From: an uncultured Chitinophagaceae bacterium
GTDB taxonomy: Bacteria; Bacteroidota; Bacteroidia; Chitinophagales; Chitinophagaceae
Direction of reading: 5' to 3'
Assembly: GCA_936908745.1 (NCBI GenBank)
Contig: CAKZFX010000021.1
Span: 95,444-159,443 of the forward strand
DNA: 64,000 bases
The notes under the pieces were generated by a model. That model was not told the origin of the DNA, searched no databases, and saw only the letters and a program-made list of their open reading frames with translations. Shown here piece by piece: positions 16,454 to 24,264 of the stretch (position 1 is its first letter; each line of letters begins with the position of its first letter). The translations under genes were made by a program, and so were the position numbers.

Positions 16454-16939
16454 TCAATGGTCAATTCTCCTGAGCAATACGGTGGCATTGGCCATCAGCC
16501 CTTCTTCACGGCCTACAAAACCTAATTTTTCCGTTGTTGTTGCCTTGATGGAAACATCTTTTTCTGTCAAACCAACGATGCGGGCAATCACCTGTTGCAT
16601 GCTGGCAACATGGGGTCTTATTTTCGGTTTTTCAAGGCACAATGTAGAGTCAATGTTTACCACTTCGTAACCATTTTCGCGGATGATCGCCATGGTTCTT
16701 TCCAGCAGTATTTTACTGTCGATATTCTTGTAGGTATTGTCTGTATCGGGAAAATGAAGGCCGATATCGCCGAGGGCCAATGCGCCCAGCAATGCGTCGC
16801 AAATGGCGTGTAATAACACATCGGCATCGCTGTGTCCTACAGCGCCTTTTTCATGCGGAATTTTAACACCACCGATCCATAGTTCTCTTCCTGCGGCCAA
16901 TTGATGAAAGTCTGTTCCTGTTCCTATCCTGTATGCCAT
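16454..16939 (-). CDS. ispF: 2-C-methyl-D-erythritol 2,4-cyclodiphosphate synthase
   Basis: A 161-residue trimeric enzyme of the MEP isoprenoid pathway, converting CDP-methylerythritol 2-phosphate to the cyclodiphosphate with release of CMP. Zinc ligands D10, H12 and H44 are visible in GTDFHQL and ADVLLHAI. The signature SDADVLLHAICDALLGA and the C-terminal TTEKLGFVGREEG are intact. The start at 16939 (MAYRIGTG) fits the family. A -7 box lies 17 bases upstream on the minus strand. It is the first gene of the dut / DUF4292 / EnvC-like operon. Confidence 0.97.
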   Translation of the reverse strand: MAYRIGTGTDFHQLAAGRELWIGGVKIPHEKGAVGHSDADVLLHAICDALLGALALGDIGLHFPDTDNTYKNIDSKILLERTMAIIRENGYEVVNIDSTLCLEKPKIRPHVASMQQVIARIVGLTEKDVSIKATTTEKLGFVGREEGLMANATVLLRRIDH

Positions 16940-16956
16940 GCGTTTGATTTATGCTG

Positions 16957-16964
16957 CAAATATA
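16957..16964 (-). promoter_or_regulatory. -7 box of the ispF operon
   Basis: On the minus strand TATATTTG is followed directly by CAGC. It matches the TAnnTTTG consensus and the TTTGCAGC extension also seen before gltX, fumC and the DUF983 gene. The ATG at 16939 is 17 bases further on. Its upstream element would fall inside the porV terminator. Confidence 0.5.
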
Positions 16965-16978
16965 TTTTGCTTAAAATA

Positions 16979-17008
16979 AAAGTGTCCTCCGTTTCGGGAG
17001 GACACTTT
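16979..17008 (-). terminator. Rho-independent terminator of porV
   Basis: A perfect 12-base-pair stem (AAAGTGTCCTCC at 16979-16990 with GGAGGACACTTT at 16997-17008) closes a 6-base loop. In the direction of porV transcription it is followed by TTTATTTTAAGC. It separates porV from ispF. Confidence 0.9.
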
Positions 17009-17032
17009 TAATATCGTTGTGTGTTGTACTAA

Positions 17033-18181
17033 TTATTTTTTAGCAGCACCACCATCGAAGTCAAAGATTACACCGAAACGCAGTGTGTTTGACAATGGAT
17101 TGCGGCTAACACCACTTCCTGAAGGTAACAGGTAAGCGAAGTTAAATCCGAAGATGTTGTATTTCAAACCAGCACCTAAAGTGAAATAACGACGGTTTCC
17201 TTTTGATCCATCTTCATGGAAGTAACCAGCACGGAAAGCGAATTGGTTGTTGTACCAGTATTCAGCACCAACAGAGATCTGGAATTCTCTCAGTTCTTCG
17301 TTGAAGCCATCAGGAGCATCACCGAAAGAGCTGAACCAGCTGCTAACAACACCTTTGCTGCGGTAGTCAGCCAATTCTTGTGGAGTTGGGTTCACCGGAG
17401 GTGTAGGAACCAGCAGTTTGTTGATATCTAAACCAAACATGATTTGGTTTTGCTCGTTGAATTTTTTAGTGTAAGTAGTACCCAGGCCAAGGTTAGCAGG
17501 GATAAAGTCTTTTTGGTCAGCGTTATCTGTGTAGGCGATTTTAGCACCCAGGTTAGATAATACAGCACCAAAAGTCCAGCCACTACCAGCAGCGCTTTTG
17601 TTATCAGCATATAAACCGATATCGCCAGCTACTGAGCTACCAGCTTTGTAGTTGTTGCCACCAGTTGCACCGCTGGCAAGATCAGAGTTGATGTAACGTA
17701 AGTTAACACCCAAACCGATTTTAGAAGAAAGTTTACGAGAGTAACCTACTTCGATTCCAAACTCACGAGGTTTGAAAGAGTTCAGGTTATTACCGTTTGC
17801 ATCAGTGAACTGGATGTTACCCAGGCTGAAATAGCGGATACCGCCATGCAAAGCCTGATTTTCATCAAACTTATAGTAACCAGTTAATGTAGCAAGAAAT
17901 ACGTCGTTAACTACATCTTTCAACCATGGAGTGTAAGTAGCAGCAACGCCACCTTTAGATTGGTTGAAAGCAACTTTACCAATATTCCAAAAACCTGCAT
18001 TTGCATCAGGAGAAGTGGCTACGCCAATGTCTCCCATACCGCCAGCACGGGCATCAGGTGAAATACGAAGAAAAGGTACAGCTGTTGTAACAACATTGAT
18101 AGGATCCTGAGCTTTTACATTTGACATAATACCACAAAAAAGCAGGACTCCGGCAGTTAGTTTTAAAGCAGTTGGTCTCAT
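17033..18181 (-). CDS. porV: Type IX secretion system outer-membrane protein PorV
   Basis: A 382-residue outer-membrane beta-barrel of the FadL-like PorV type. In the T9SS PorV collects cargo from the translocon and works with the PorU sortase. Evidence: signal peptide MRPTALKLTAG... ending VKAQ; the PorV N-terminus VPFLRISPDARAGGMGDIG; ASPDANAGFWNIGKVAF; and repeated amphipathic strands up to the terminal aromatic-rich FGVIFDFDGG. The start at 18181 fits the signal peptide; the longer in-frame option does not. It is divergent from gldJ, and porV-gldJ linkage is known in Bacteroidota. porU is not in the window. Confidence 0.92.
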   Translation of the reverse strand: MRPTALKLTAGVLLFCGIMSNVKAQDPINVVTTAVPFLRISPDARAGGMGDIGVATSPDANAGFWNIGKVAFNQSKGGVAATYTPWLKDVVNDVFLATLTGYYKFDENQALHGGIRYFSLGNIQFTDANGNNLNSFKPREFGIEVGYSRKLSSKIGLGVNLRYINSDLASGATGGNNYKAGSSVAGDIGLYADNKSAAGSGWTFGAVLSNLGAKIAYTDNADQKDFIPANLGLGTTYTKKFNEQNQIMFGLDINKLLVPTPPVNPTPQELADYRSKGVVSSWFSSFGDAPDGFNEELREFQISVGAEYWYNNQFAFRAGYFHEDGSKGNRRYFTLGAGLKYNIFGFNFAYLLPSGSGVSRNPLSNTLRFGVIFDFDGGAAKK

Positions 18182-18204
18182 TAGTATGTGTTTAAATAAT
18201 GGTG

Positions 18205-18233
18205 TAAATATATGGTTTTTGACAAAATACAAA
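18205..18233 (-). promoter_or_regulatory. Possible porV promoter
   Basis: On the minus strand TTTG (18233-18230), 17 bases, then TATATTTA (18212-18205), one base off the TAnnTTTG box. The porV start codon is at 18181. Spacing is two bases shorter than the usual 19. Confidence 0.35.
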
Positions 18234-18572
18234 ACTAAAATATTGAATTTCGCCCCCCAAAATCAAAAAATGCTACTATTAGATGTTGCTTAACCCGGGG
18301 CTTACGTGGATAATGCTGTAAAGATAAGTGCCGCCCCTTCTCATAACAACTAAAAATCTGAAAATCTTTACTCAGTATCGCAGGTTGGCTAAATTAACGA
18401 CGGGTTTCCGGTTATATTGTATAATTTTTAAAAAAAATTTACGCTGAAATGAGCCGATACGTCCATGTACCGGCTACATATTATTAATAGTTTTAGTATT
18501 GTCCTTTTCAGCGTTCTTTTATATAATAAGGCCTGAAGTGTAATTACTGCTTAAAAAACGTAGTTGCCCTTA

Positions 18573-18601
18573 TTGTTTTACTTGATTCTGTAATATATTC
18601 G
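18573..18601 (+). promoter_or_regulatory. Likely gldJ promoter
   Basis: TTG (18573-18575), 18 bases, then TATATTCG (18594-18601), one base off TAnnTTTG. It lies about 70 bases before the gldJ start codon. Confidence 0.45.
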
Positions 18602-18672
18602 CAGTCCCGGTTTACTTAAAATGCAATATTTTCTTTAAACCGGCGTTAACAATATTCCAATTCATTAGGTAT

Positions 18673-20232
18673 ATGCAAAAAGCAATGAAAGTGAAAAACT
18701 TATTTATCCTTTTATCCTGTATCACAGTACTGGCATCCTGTAAAAACGGCGGCCTTTTCAAGAAAAAACCTGCAAAGTCTGACGTTACAGGCTGGAACTA
18801 CAACGACAAAAACATGGGTGGCTACCAGGTAGCCAAGTCCAAAGAGCAGGGCCTCGGCCCCGGTCTTGTATTCGTTGAGGGTGGTACCTTCACGATGGGA
18901 CAAACCGATGAGGATGTAATGGGCGACTGGAACAATATTCCACGCCGTGTGTCTGTTCCTTCCTTCTATATTGATAAAACCGAGGTAGCCAACGTACACT
19001 ACCGCGAATATTTATATTGGCTCAGCCGGGTTTTTGACCCTTCTGACCCTGCCAACCAGCCGATTCTTGACGCTGCCCTTCCTGATACCCTGGTATGGAG
19101 AAGCGAGCTGAGCTACAATGAGCCGCTGGTAGAATTTTACCTGCGTCACCCGGGCTTTAATGACTACCCCGTGGTAGGTGTTACCTGGAAACAGGCGCAT
19201 GACTTCTGCTTGTGGAGAGGCGACCGTGTAAACGAAGGCATCCTCCTGCAAAAAGGCTATATCAACAAACAAGCCCTGCAAGGTCAGCAACAAGAGAACA
19301 ACTTTACATCTAAATCATACTTATTGGGCCTGTACCAAACAGCCCCTGGTAAAACAGCTACTTCTAAAAAGAACCCGCTGAAAACAGCACAGGGCCAGCC
19401 AAGAACGACTGTAACCATGGAAGATGGCCTGATGCTGCCTGACTACCGTCTGCCATTTGAAGCAGAGTGGGAATATGCAGCCTATGGCCTGATCAACCAA
19501 AACCCCCGTCCTTCTAAAAAAGAAGGCAAAAGAGGTGAGGAATTACAGTCTAATAAACAAGTTTACCCTTGGGCACATAACGTAAACGGTCTTCGTGACA
19601 CACGTCGCGGAAGCTGGCAGGGTACATTCCTGGCGAACTTCAAAAGAGGATCAGGTGACGTTGCGGGTGCTGCAGGTGGTCTGAACGACCGTGCTTTCTA
19701 TACTGCACCTGTAAACTCTTTCTTCCCTAATGGATTTGGTATTTACAACATGGCGGGTAACGTGAGCGAGTGGGTACAAGACGTGTATCGCCCGATGACG
19801 TTGATGGATGCTGATGATGTAGCCCCTTTCCGTGGTAACAAATTCGAGAAACTGTACAAAAACGATAACGGTGAATTTGAAGTGGACAGCACGGGCCGTG
19901 TGAAAAAAGTAGCGGTTACAGATGCTGAAAGCAAAAACCGTCGTAACTATCAAAGAGGTAATGTGATCAACTACCTGGATGGTGACTCTTTATCACAAGC
20001 TGAATATGGTTATGGTAAAACAACCCTCGTAAGTGATAAATCAAGAGTGTACAAAGGTGGTAGCTGGAATGATCGTGCTTACTGGTTAAGCCCGGGCGCA
20101 CGCCGCTTCCTCGAAGAAGACCAGGCGATGAGCACTTTAGGTTTCCGTTGCGCTATGGACCGTATGGGTAGCCCTGAAGGTAACAAACGCAAAACAGGTC
20201 AGTACTACAAAACACGCAGGCAAGGACGTTAA
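18673..20232 (+). CDS. gldJ: Gliding motility / T9SS lipoprotein GldJ
   Basis: A 519-residue lipoprotein (lipobox LASC after LFILLSCITV) with a formylglycine-generating-enzyme-type (SUMF/FGE) domain: VFVEGGTFTMGQ, YPVVGVTWKQAHDFCLWRG, LPFEAEWEYAA, MAGNVSEWVQDVY, KGGSWNDRAYWLSPGARRF and LGFRCA. GldJ stabilises GldK and is needed for gliding and type IX secretion. GldK has the same fold, but gldK is normally followed by gldL, gldM and gldN, which are missing here. gldJ is known to sit beside murF and near porV, as found here. An ATG four codons later (18685) is an equally possible start. A strong terminator follows. Confidence 0.87.
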   Translation: MQKAMKVKNLFILLSCITVLASCKNGGLFKKKPAKSDVTGWNYNDKNMGGYQVAKSKEQGLGPGLVFVEGGTFTMGQTDEDVMGDWNNIPRRVSVPSFYIDKTEVANVHYREYLYWLSRVFDPSDPANQPILDAALPDTLVWRSELSYNEPLVEFYLRHPGFNDYPVVGVTWKQAHDFCLWRGDRVNEGILLQKGYINKQALQGQQQENNFTSKSYLLGLYQTAPGKTATSKKNPLKTAQGQPRTTVTMEDGLMLPDYRLPFEAEWEYAAYGLINQNPRPSKKEGKRGEELQSNKQVYPWAHNVNGLRDTRRGSWQGTFLANFKRGSGDVAGAAGGLNDRAFYTAPVNSFFPNGFGIYNMAGNVSEWVQDVYRPMTLMDADDVAPFRGNKFEKLYKNDNGEFEVDSTGRVKKVAVTDAESKNRRNYQRGNVINYLDGDSLSQAEYGYGKTTLVSDKSRVYKGGSWNDRAYWLSPGARRFLEEDQAMSTLGFRCAMDRMGSPEGNKRKTGQYYKTRRQGR

Positions 20233-20245
20233 TTCGTTAACTGAT

Positions 20246-20286
20246 AAAAAAATCCCGTCTGGCCTAAGGCCAGACGGGATTTTTTT
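20246..20286 (+). terminator. Rho-independent terminator after gldJ
   Basis: A long perfect stem (ATCCCGTCTGGCC pairing with GGCCAGACGGGAT) with a TAA loop at 20265-20267, flanked by an A-run before and a T-run after. It can work on both strands but clearly ends the gldJ transcript. Confidence 0.95.
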
Positions 20287-20311
20287 ATGCCCGCATCTGT
20301 CAGTGATGGAC

Positions 20312-20319
20312 TACTTTTG
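20312..20319 (+). promoter_or_regulatory. -7 box immediately upstream of murF
   Basis: TACTTTTG fits TAnnTTTG exactly and ends 5 bases before the murF ATG at 20325. Transcription would then begin at or next to the start codon, giving a leaderless or nearly leaderless mRNA. No clear TTTG at the -33 position. Confidence 0.45.
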
Positions 20320-20324
20320 TTTGC

Positions 20325-21605
20325 ATGACGATTGAATCACTTTATACAATCTACAAACAACACCGTTCCGTACAAACAGATACCCGCAAATTGAAAGCCG
20401 GTGATATTTTTTTCGCTCTCAAAGGCGATAATTTCAATGGAAATAAATTTGCACAACAAGCGATTGATGCAGGCGCTGTATGCGCTGTGATCGATGAACC
20501 TGCTTTTGAAATTCCCGGTAAAACTTTTTTAGTCCCCGACGTATTGATCGCTTTACAAGCGTTGGCAAAATACCATCGCGAACAATTCAATATTCCTTTT
20601 ATCGCGGTGACGGGCAGCAATGGAAAAACTACCACCAAAGAACTGATCCACGCCGTTCTTTCTTCGCATTATACAACCTACACCACCGAAGGCAACCTGA
20701 ACAATCATATCGGTGTGCCGCTTACATTACTGAAAATAAAAGACGATGCACAAATGGCCGTGATCGAAATGGGTGCCAATCATCAGCAAGAGATCGCCGG
20801 TTATTGTGTATATGCACAACCAACGCATGGATTGATCAGCAATGTAGGCAAAGCGCATTTAGAAGGTTTTGGCGGCCCTGAAGGGGTAAAGAAAGGCAAA
20901 GGCGAATTATTTGATTACCTGCGGGCGCATAATGGCGTTGCCTTTATTATGGCTGATTATGATTATCTCCATGAAATGAGCCAGGGTATTAAAGAAGTTA
21001 TTACGTATGGCACACAGGGTGCACAAATAACAGGCATAGTTCATAAAAGCGAACCGTATCTCGAATTGCAAATGACAGGCGGTGTTGATTTTTTTGCTGT
21101 GCAAACACAACTTGTTGGCGATTATAATTTGCCCAATGTGCTGGCCGCAATCGCTATCGGTCATTATTTTTCTGTGCCTGCGGAAAAAATAAAATCAGCC
21201 ATTGAAAATTATACGCCTTCCAACAGCCGTTCACAATTACTAACAAAAGGAACCAACACAATCATCCTCGACGCCTACAATGCCAACCCCAGCAGCATGA
21301 AACTGGCGATTGAAAATTTTGCCAAATTACCTGCTGAAAATAAAGTGTTGCTATTGGGCGCTATGGCGGAACTCGGTGAGGAAAGTATAAACGAACACAA
21401 GGCTATTGCTGATCTCCTGCAAAGCAAGCAATGGAAACAAGTCGTATTGGTTGGCGGCGACTTCTTAAAAATTGAACACCCGTTTTTATCCTTTGCCAAC
21501 GCTGCCGGCGCCAAAGAATGGTTGCAGGCACAGCAGCTGGACAACACACATATTTTGGTAAAAGGAAGCCGCAGCATGCAAATGGAAAAAGTGCTGGATT
21601 TCTAA
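20325..21605 (+). CDS. murF: UDP-N-acetylmuramoyl-tripeptide--D-alanyl-D-alanine ligase
   Basis: A 426-residue Mur ligase that adds D-Ala-D-Ala to the UDP-MurNAc-tripeptide, the last cytoplasmic step of the peptidoglycan precursor. Evidence: N-terminal substrate domain with VQTDTRKLKAGDIFFALKG; the ATP loop VTGSNGKTTTK (around residues 95-105); EGNLNNHIGVPLTLL; EMGANHQQEI; and the C-terminal-domain motif LDAYNANPSSMK. Length is typical. It stands beside gldJ as in other Bacteroidota. A second MurF domain, fused to alanine racemase, is encoded at 45991-48474. Confidence 0.95.
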   Translation: MTIESLYTIYKQHRSVQTDTRKLKAGDIFFALKGDNFNGNKFAQQAIDAGAVCAVIDEPAFEIPGKTFLVPDVLIALQALAKYHREQFNIPFIAVTGSNGKTTTKELIHAVLSSHYTTYTTEGNLNNHIGVPLTLLKIKDDAQMAVIEMGANHQQEIAGYCVYAQPTHGLISNVGKAHLEGFGGPEGVKKGKGELFDYLRAHNGVAFIMADYDYLHEMSQGIKEVITYGTQGAQITGIVHKSEPYLELQMTGGVDFFAVQTQLVGDYNLPNVLAAIAIGHYFSVPAEKIKSAIENYTPSNSRSQLLTKGTNTIILDAYNANPSSMKLAIENFAKLPAENKVLLLGAMAELGEESINEHKAIADLLQSKQWKQVVLVGGDFLKIEHPFLSFANAAGAKEWLQAQQLDNTHILVKGSRSMQMEKVLDF

Positions 21606-21615
21606 ATATACTGAC

Positions 21616-22425
21616 ATGGAAATTATAGGCTATATCGCTGCTATATTGATTGGCGTTTCACTGGGAATGGTGGGCAGCGGGGGGTCTATATTGACAGTGC
21701 CGGTATTGGTGTACCTGATGCATGTGGAACCTGTATTAGCTACCACAAGCTCACTTTTCATCGTAGGTTGCACCAGCTTTGTCGGCGCATTAAGAGCGTA
21801 TGCAAAAAAACAGGTGGACTTCCGGGCCGTTACAGAATTTGGTTTGCCTTCTATCTTTTCCATTTTTATGACAAGGCATTACCTGTTGCCTTCTTTGCCT
21901 GATACATTGTTTACCATTGGTAAATTGACGATCTCTAAAAACATCTTCCTGATGTTGCTGTTTGCCGTGCTGATGTTATTAGCATCGGTAACGATGATAC
22001 GCAGTCACAAAGAAGATGCAAAGGCGTTTGTGGAAGAAGAGGCCCGTGACCAGAAGATAATACCAATGGTTTTATTAGGACTGATCATCGGTATGGTGAC
22101 AGGCTTACTGGGCGCAGGCGGCGGTTTCTTAATTATTCCCACACTTGTTATTTTCTTAAAACTGCCAATGAAACAGGCGGTCGGTACTTCACTCCTGCTG
22201 GTGGCGATCAATTCTTTATTTGGCTTCCTGTTCAGCCTTAAGCAATTTGAATACAACTGGACGGTCATTCTTTCATTTACCTGCCTGGCCATTGCCGGTA
22301 TTTTTATTGGCAGTAAGATCGGTGATAAAGTTTCCGGCTCCAGCCTCAAAAAATACTTTGGCTGGTTTGTGGTGGTGATGGCTGTTTATATTATCCTGCA
22401 AGAGTTGGTTTTCCGGGCTTATTAG
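21616..22425 (+). CDS. TauE/SafE family membrane transporter
   Basis: A 269-residue integral membrane protein with about eight hydrophobic helices. Two glycine-rich halves show the family pattern: SLGMVGSGGSILTVPVLVYL near the N-terminus and GMVTGLLGAGGGFLIIPTLV in the middle. TauE/SafE proteins export sulfite, sulfoacetate or related anions; the substrate here cannot be read from the sequence. It lies 10 bases after murF and is probably co-transcribed. Confidence 0.88.
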   Translation: MEIIGYIAAILIGVSLGMVGSGGSILTVPVLVYLMHVEPVLATTSSLFIVGCTSFVGALRAYAKKQVDFRAVTEFGLPSIFSIFMTRHYLLPSLPDTLFTIGKLTISKNIFLMLLFAVLMLLASVTMIRSHKEDAKAFVEEEARDQKIIPMVLLGLIIGMVTGLLGAGGGFLIIPTLVIFLKLPMKQAVGTSLLLVAINSLFGFLFSLKQFEYNWTVILSFTCLAIAGIFIGSKIGDKVSGSSLKKYFGWFVVVMAVYIILQELVFRAY

Positions 22426-22578
22426 TTTCACCGCAGAGAACAAGAGAAAAGGAGTTTCGCAGAGAGAGAGATTTAACCGCTAACCTGCCGACAGGCAGGT
22501 TTGTGGGAAACAGCTCCCACCTTGAAACAACTCTCCCAATGATTTTCGTCATGTTTTTATCCTGCACAATGACGACCT
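22426..22578. repeat. Dispersed intergenic repeat, copy A
   Basis: Contains the palindrome AACCTGCCGACAGGCAGGTT (22482-22501), the phrase TTTGTGGGAAA next to it, and CGCAGAGA-type words. The same parts recur at 40061-40319, 54963-55200, 60826-61085 and 63350-63368. No coding content. Confidence 0.6.
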
Positions 22579-22581
22579 TTG
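22573..22581 (+). promoter_or_regulatory. -7 box of the DUF983 gene
   Basis: GACCTTTGCAGCC: the box GACCTTTG is one base off TAnnTTTG and carries the same CTTTGCAGCC extension as gltX and fumC. The ATG follows within about 15-20 bases. Confidence 0.4.
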
Positions 22582-22593
22582 CAGCCTAATTTG

Positions 22594-23058
22594 ATGAACA
22601 TGAGTGAGAAAAAACCGGCACGCGGCTACCTTGCTTCCTCGATGGGTTGCCGTTGCCCGCGATGCAGGGAAGGAAAACTATTTAAGTACCGTACTTCTTT
22701 CCGTATGAGGAAAAATATGGAAATGAATAAAAATTGCCCGGTTTGTGGTCAGCCTACCGAAATTGAAGTCGGTTTTTACTATGGAACAAGTTATGTCAGC
22801 TATGCGCTGACAGTAGCATTAAGTGTGGCCAGTTTAATCGCCTGGTGGGTACTGATCGGCCTGTCCACAGAAGATAACCGTTTCTTTGTGTGGATCGCCG
22901 TCAATGCGGTGTTCTTATTGTTATTGCAACCCTGGCTGATGCGGGTAAGCCGTAGTTTATGGATTTCCTGGTTTGTAAAATATGATCCTGAATGGCATTT
23001 ACACCCGCCGGTGGATGTATCAGAAAGAATGAATAATGACCAGGGAAGTAATTGGTAA
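22594..23058 (+). CDS. DUF983 family membrane protein
   Basis: About 154 residues. An N-terminal zinc-ribbon-like part has CPRC (in GCRCPRCREGKLF) and CPVC (in NKNCPVCGQPTE), followed by the DUF983 phrase EVGFYYGTSYVSYAL and two membrane helices (about 80-100 and 108-125). Function of the family is unknown. The first ATG (MNMSEKK) was chosen; the next ATG two codons later is equally possible. A dispersed repeat lies upstream and tRNA-Ser follows on the other strand. Confidence 0.85.
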   Translation: MNMSEKKPARGYLASSMGCRCPRCREGKLFKYRTSFRMRKNMEMNKNCPVCGQPTEIEVGFYYGTSYVSYALTVALSVASLIAWWVLIGLSTEDNRFFVWIAVNAVFLLLLQPWLMRVSRSLWISWFVKYDPEWHLHPPVDVSERMNNDQGSNW

Positions 23059-23064
23059 AAGAAG

Positions 23065-23151
23065 CGGAGACGGCGAGATTCGAACTCGCGATACAGTTTC
23101 CCGTATACACACTTTCCAGGCGTGCTCCTTCAACCACTCGGACACGTCTCC
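23065..23151 (-). tRNA. tRNA-Ser (anticodon GGA)
   Basis: An 87-base class II tRNA on the minus strand. The acceptor stem GGAGACG pairs with CGTCTCC, the discriminator base is G, the anticodon loop CTGGAAA contains GGA, a long variable arm (TATACGGGAAACTGTA) is present and the T loop reads GTTCGAATC. It closely resembles bacterial tRNA-Ser(GGA), reading UCC and UCU. CCA is not encoded. Confidence 0.97.
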
Positions 23152-23183
23152 GTTTTTAGGACGGCAAAAATACAGGTTATACC

Positions 23184-23948
23184 TCAGAGGCTGAATAATT
23201 TTTTAGCATTTTCCGTGGTTACAGAAGCTATTTTATCGGCTGGCAGGGAAGTAATTGCAGCCAGTTTGTCCACCACGTATTTCAAATAAGCCGGTTCATT
23301 TCTTTTGCCCCTGAATGGAACCGGCGCCAGGTAAGGCGCATCGGTTTCCAGCACCACTTTTGAAAGCCCTGCATCGGCGATCACATGATCCAGCCCCGAA
23401 TTTTTAAACGTGACCACACCACCAATGCCGAGGTAAAAATCAAGGTCCATTACTTTTTTCGCCTGTTCTGTATTACCAGAGAAGCAATGAAAAACGCCTT
23501 TCAATTTTCCTTTCTGGTGCGAAGCCACCACCCCGATACATTCGTCCGTTGCATTACGTGAATGAATGACAATAGGAATATCATAGTGCAGCGCCCATTC
23601 TATTTGTTCATTGAAAGCGGTGTATTGTTGTTCGGTAAACGTTTTGTCCCAATAAAAATCCAGCCCGATCTCTCCTACTGCCACAAACCTGCGTTGCTCC
23701 AGGTATTGGCGGGCTGCGTTCAGTTCATCCCGGAAATTGGCTTTGATGGAACAGGGATGCACCCCCATCATGCTTAAACAAGCCTGTGGACGGTCATTTT
23801 CCAAAGCCAGCATAGCGGCATGTGTGTCCACGTTGATGGCAGGCAGCAGGATCGTGGAAACGCCTTCGGCTTCCGCCCGTTGCAACATAGCCTGCCGGTC
23901 GGCTTCAAACTCTTCAAGATAAATATGTGAGTGCGTGTCAATTAGCAT
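23184..23948 (-). CDS. TatD family metal-dependent hydrolase
   Basis: A 254-residue TIM-barrel hydrolase. Metal-binding residues are visible in LIDTHSHIYLEEF (His6, His8), VGEIGLDFYWDK (Glu), PIVIHSRNA, FHCFSGN and LETDAPYLAPVPFRG. The start at 23948 (MLIDTHSH) is the family start; upstream in-frame residues cross non-coding DNA. TatD proteins are magnesium-dependent 3'-5' exonucleases acting on DNA or RNA and D-aminoacyl-tRNA-type substrates. Single gene, with tRNA-Ser 32 bases beyond its end. Confidence 0.92.
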   Translation of the reverse strand: MLIDTHSHIYLEEFEADRQAMLQRAEAEGVSTILLPAINVDTHAAMLALENDRPQACLSMMGVHPCSIKANFRDELNAARQYLEQRRFVAVGEIGLDFYWDKTFTEQQYTAFNEQIEWALHYDIPIVIHSRNATDECIGVVASHQKGKLKGVFHCFSGNTEQAKKVMDLDFYLGIGGVVTFKNSGLDHVIADAGLSKVVLETDAPYLAPVPFRGKRNEPAYLKYVVDKLAAITSLPADKIASVTTENAKKLFSL

Positions 23949-24060
23949 GGAACAAAATTCCTGAAAAAAAGGGAAAGAATGACAACCGGAACGGGAATGA
24001 CCAGTACCGGAAGCTGGTTGCTGCAAAATTTTTTCCGGGTTCCCGCCCTTGTTTTCCAAT

Positions 24061-24095
24061 TAAAAACACCCGTTTGTAACTACCACAAACCGGGT
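24061..24095 (-). terminator. Hairpin with T-run on minus strand
   Basis: ACCCGTTTGT (24068-24077) pairs with ACAAACCGGGT (24085-24095) with one bulge. Read on the minus strand the stem is followed by GTTTTTA, as in a rho-independent terminator. It lies upstream of tatD and downstream of another terminator, so it may end a short transcript made between 24096 and 24170 or back up the first one. Confidence 0.5.
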
Positions 24096-24111
24096 AGATT
24101 TATCAAATTAC

Positions 24112-24143
24112 TTTGTAGTAATAGAAAAAAAACTATACCTTTA
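24112..24143 (+). promoter_or_regulatory. Orphan plus-strand promoter
   Basis: TTTG (24112-24115), 20 bases, then TACCTTTA (24136-24143), one base off TAnnTTTG. No gene starts downstream on this strand; only the hairpin at 24175-24208 follows. See the small-RNA finding. Confidence 0.35.
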
Positions 24144-24174
24144 GACCAGTTTTCATAGGGTACGGATTAAAAAC

Positions 24175-24208
24175 GGGCCAGGGTTTCTACCCAGGCCCTA
24201 ACTTTTTT
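24175..24208. terminator. Bidirectional rho-independent terminator
   Basis: Stem GGGCC-A-GGGT, loop TTCT, ACCC-A-GGCCC (24175-24198). On the plus strand TAACTTTTTT follows; on the minus strand CGTTTTTAATC follows. On the minus strand it ends the polysaccharide deacetylase transcript. Confidence 0.8.
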
Positions 24209-24253
24209 AGGCTTGTCTAACATTTTGACGGATTTTTTTAGACATGTCTAAAA
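24207..24253. promoter_or_regulatory. Pair of 14-base palindromes, possible repressor operators
   Basis: TTAGGCTTGTCTAA (24207-24220, imperfect) and TTAGACATGTCTAA (24238-24251; the perfect palindrome extends to 18 bases, 24236-24253). Centres are 31 bases apart, about three helical turns. The form resembles sites of DtxR/MntR-type dimeric repressors, but the factor and target gene are unknown. Confidence 0.4.
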
Positions 24254-24264
24254 TTTTCAATCGG

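Larger units (their letters stand above)
18182..18672. other. 490-base intergenic region between porV and gldJ
   Basis: No credible coding frame is seen. The region holds the divergent promoters and, at 18441-18514, a nested inverted repeat: outer arms ACGCTGAAA (18441-18449) and TTTCAGCGT (18506-18514), and inner arms AGCCG/TAC with GTA/CGGCT (18452-18475). A T-rich run follows on the plus side. It could be a leader structure, a small RNA or a protein site. The rest is AT-rich without other structure I could recognise. Confidence 0.45.

Noticed and set aside
18673..20232. Assignment as gldK instead of gldJ
   Set aside because: Same fold, but gldL/M/N do not follow; neighbours murF and porV are those of gldJ.
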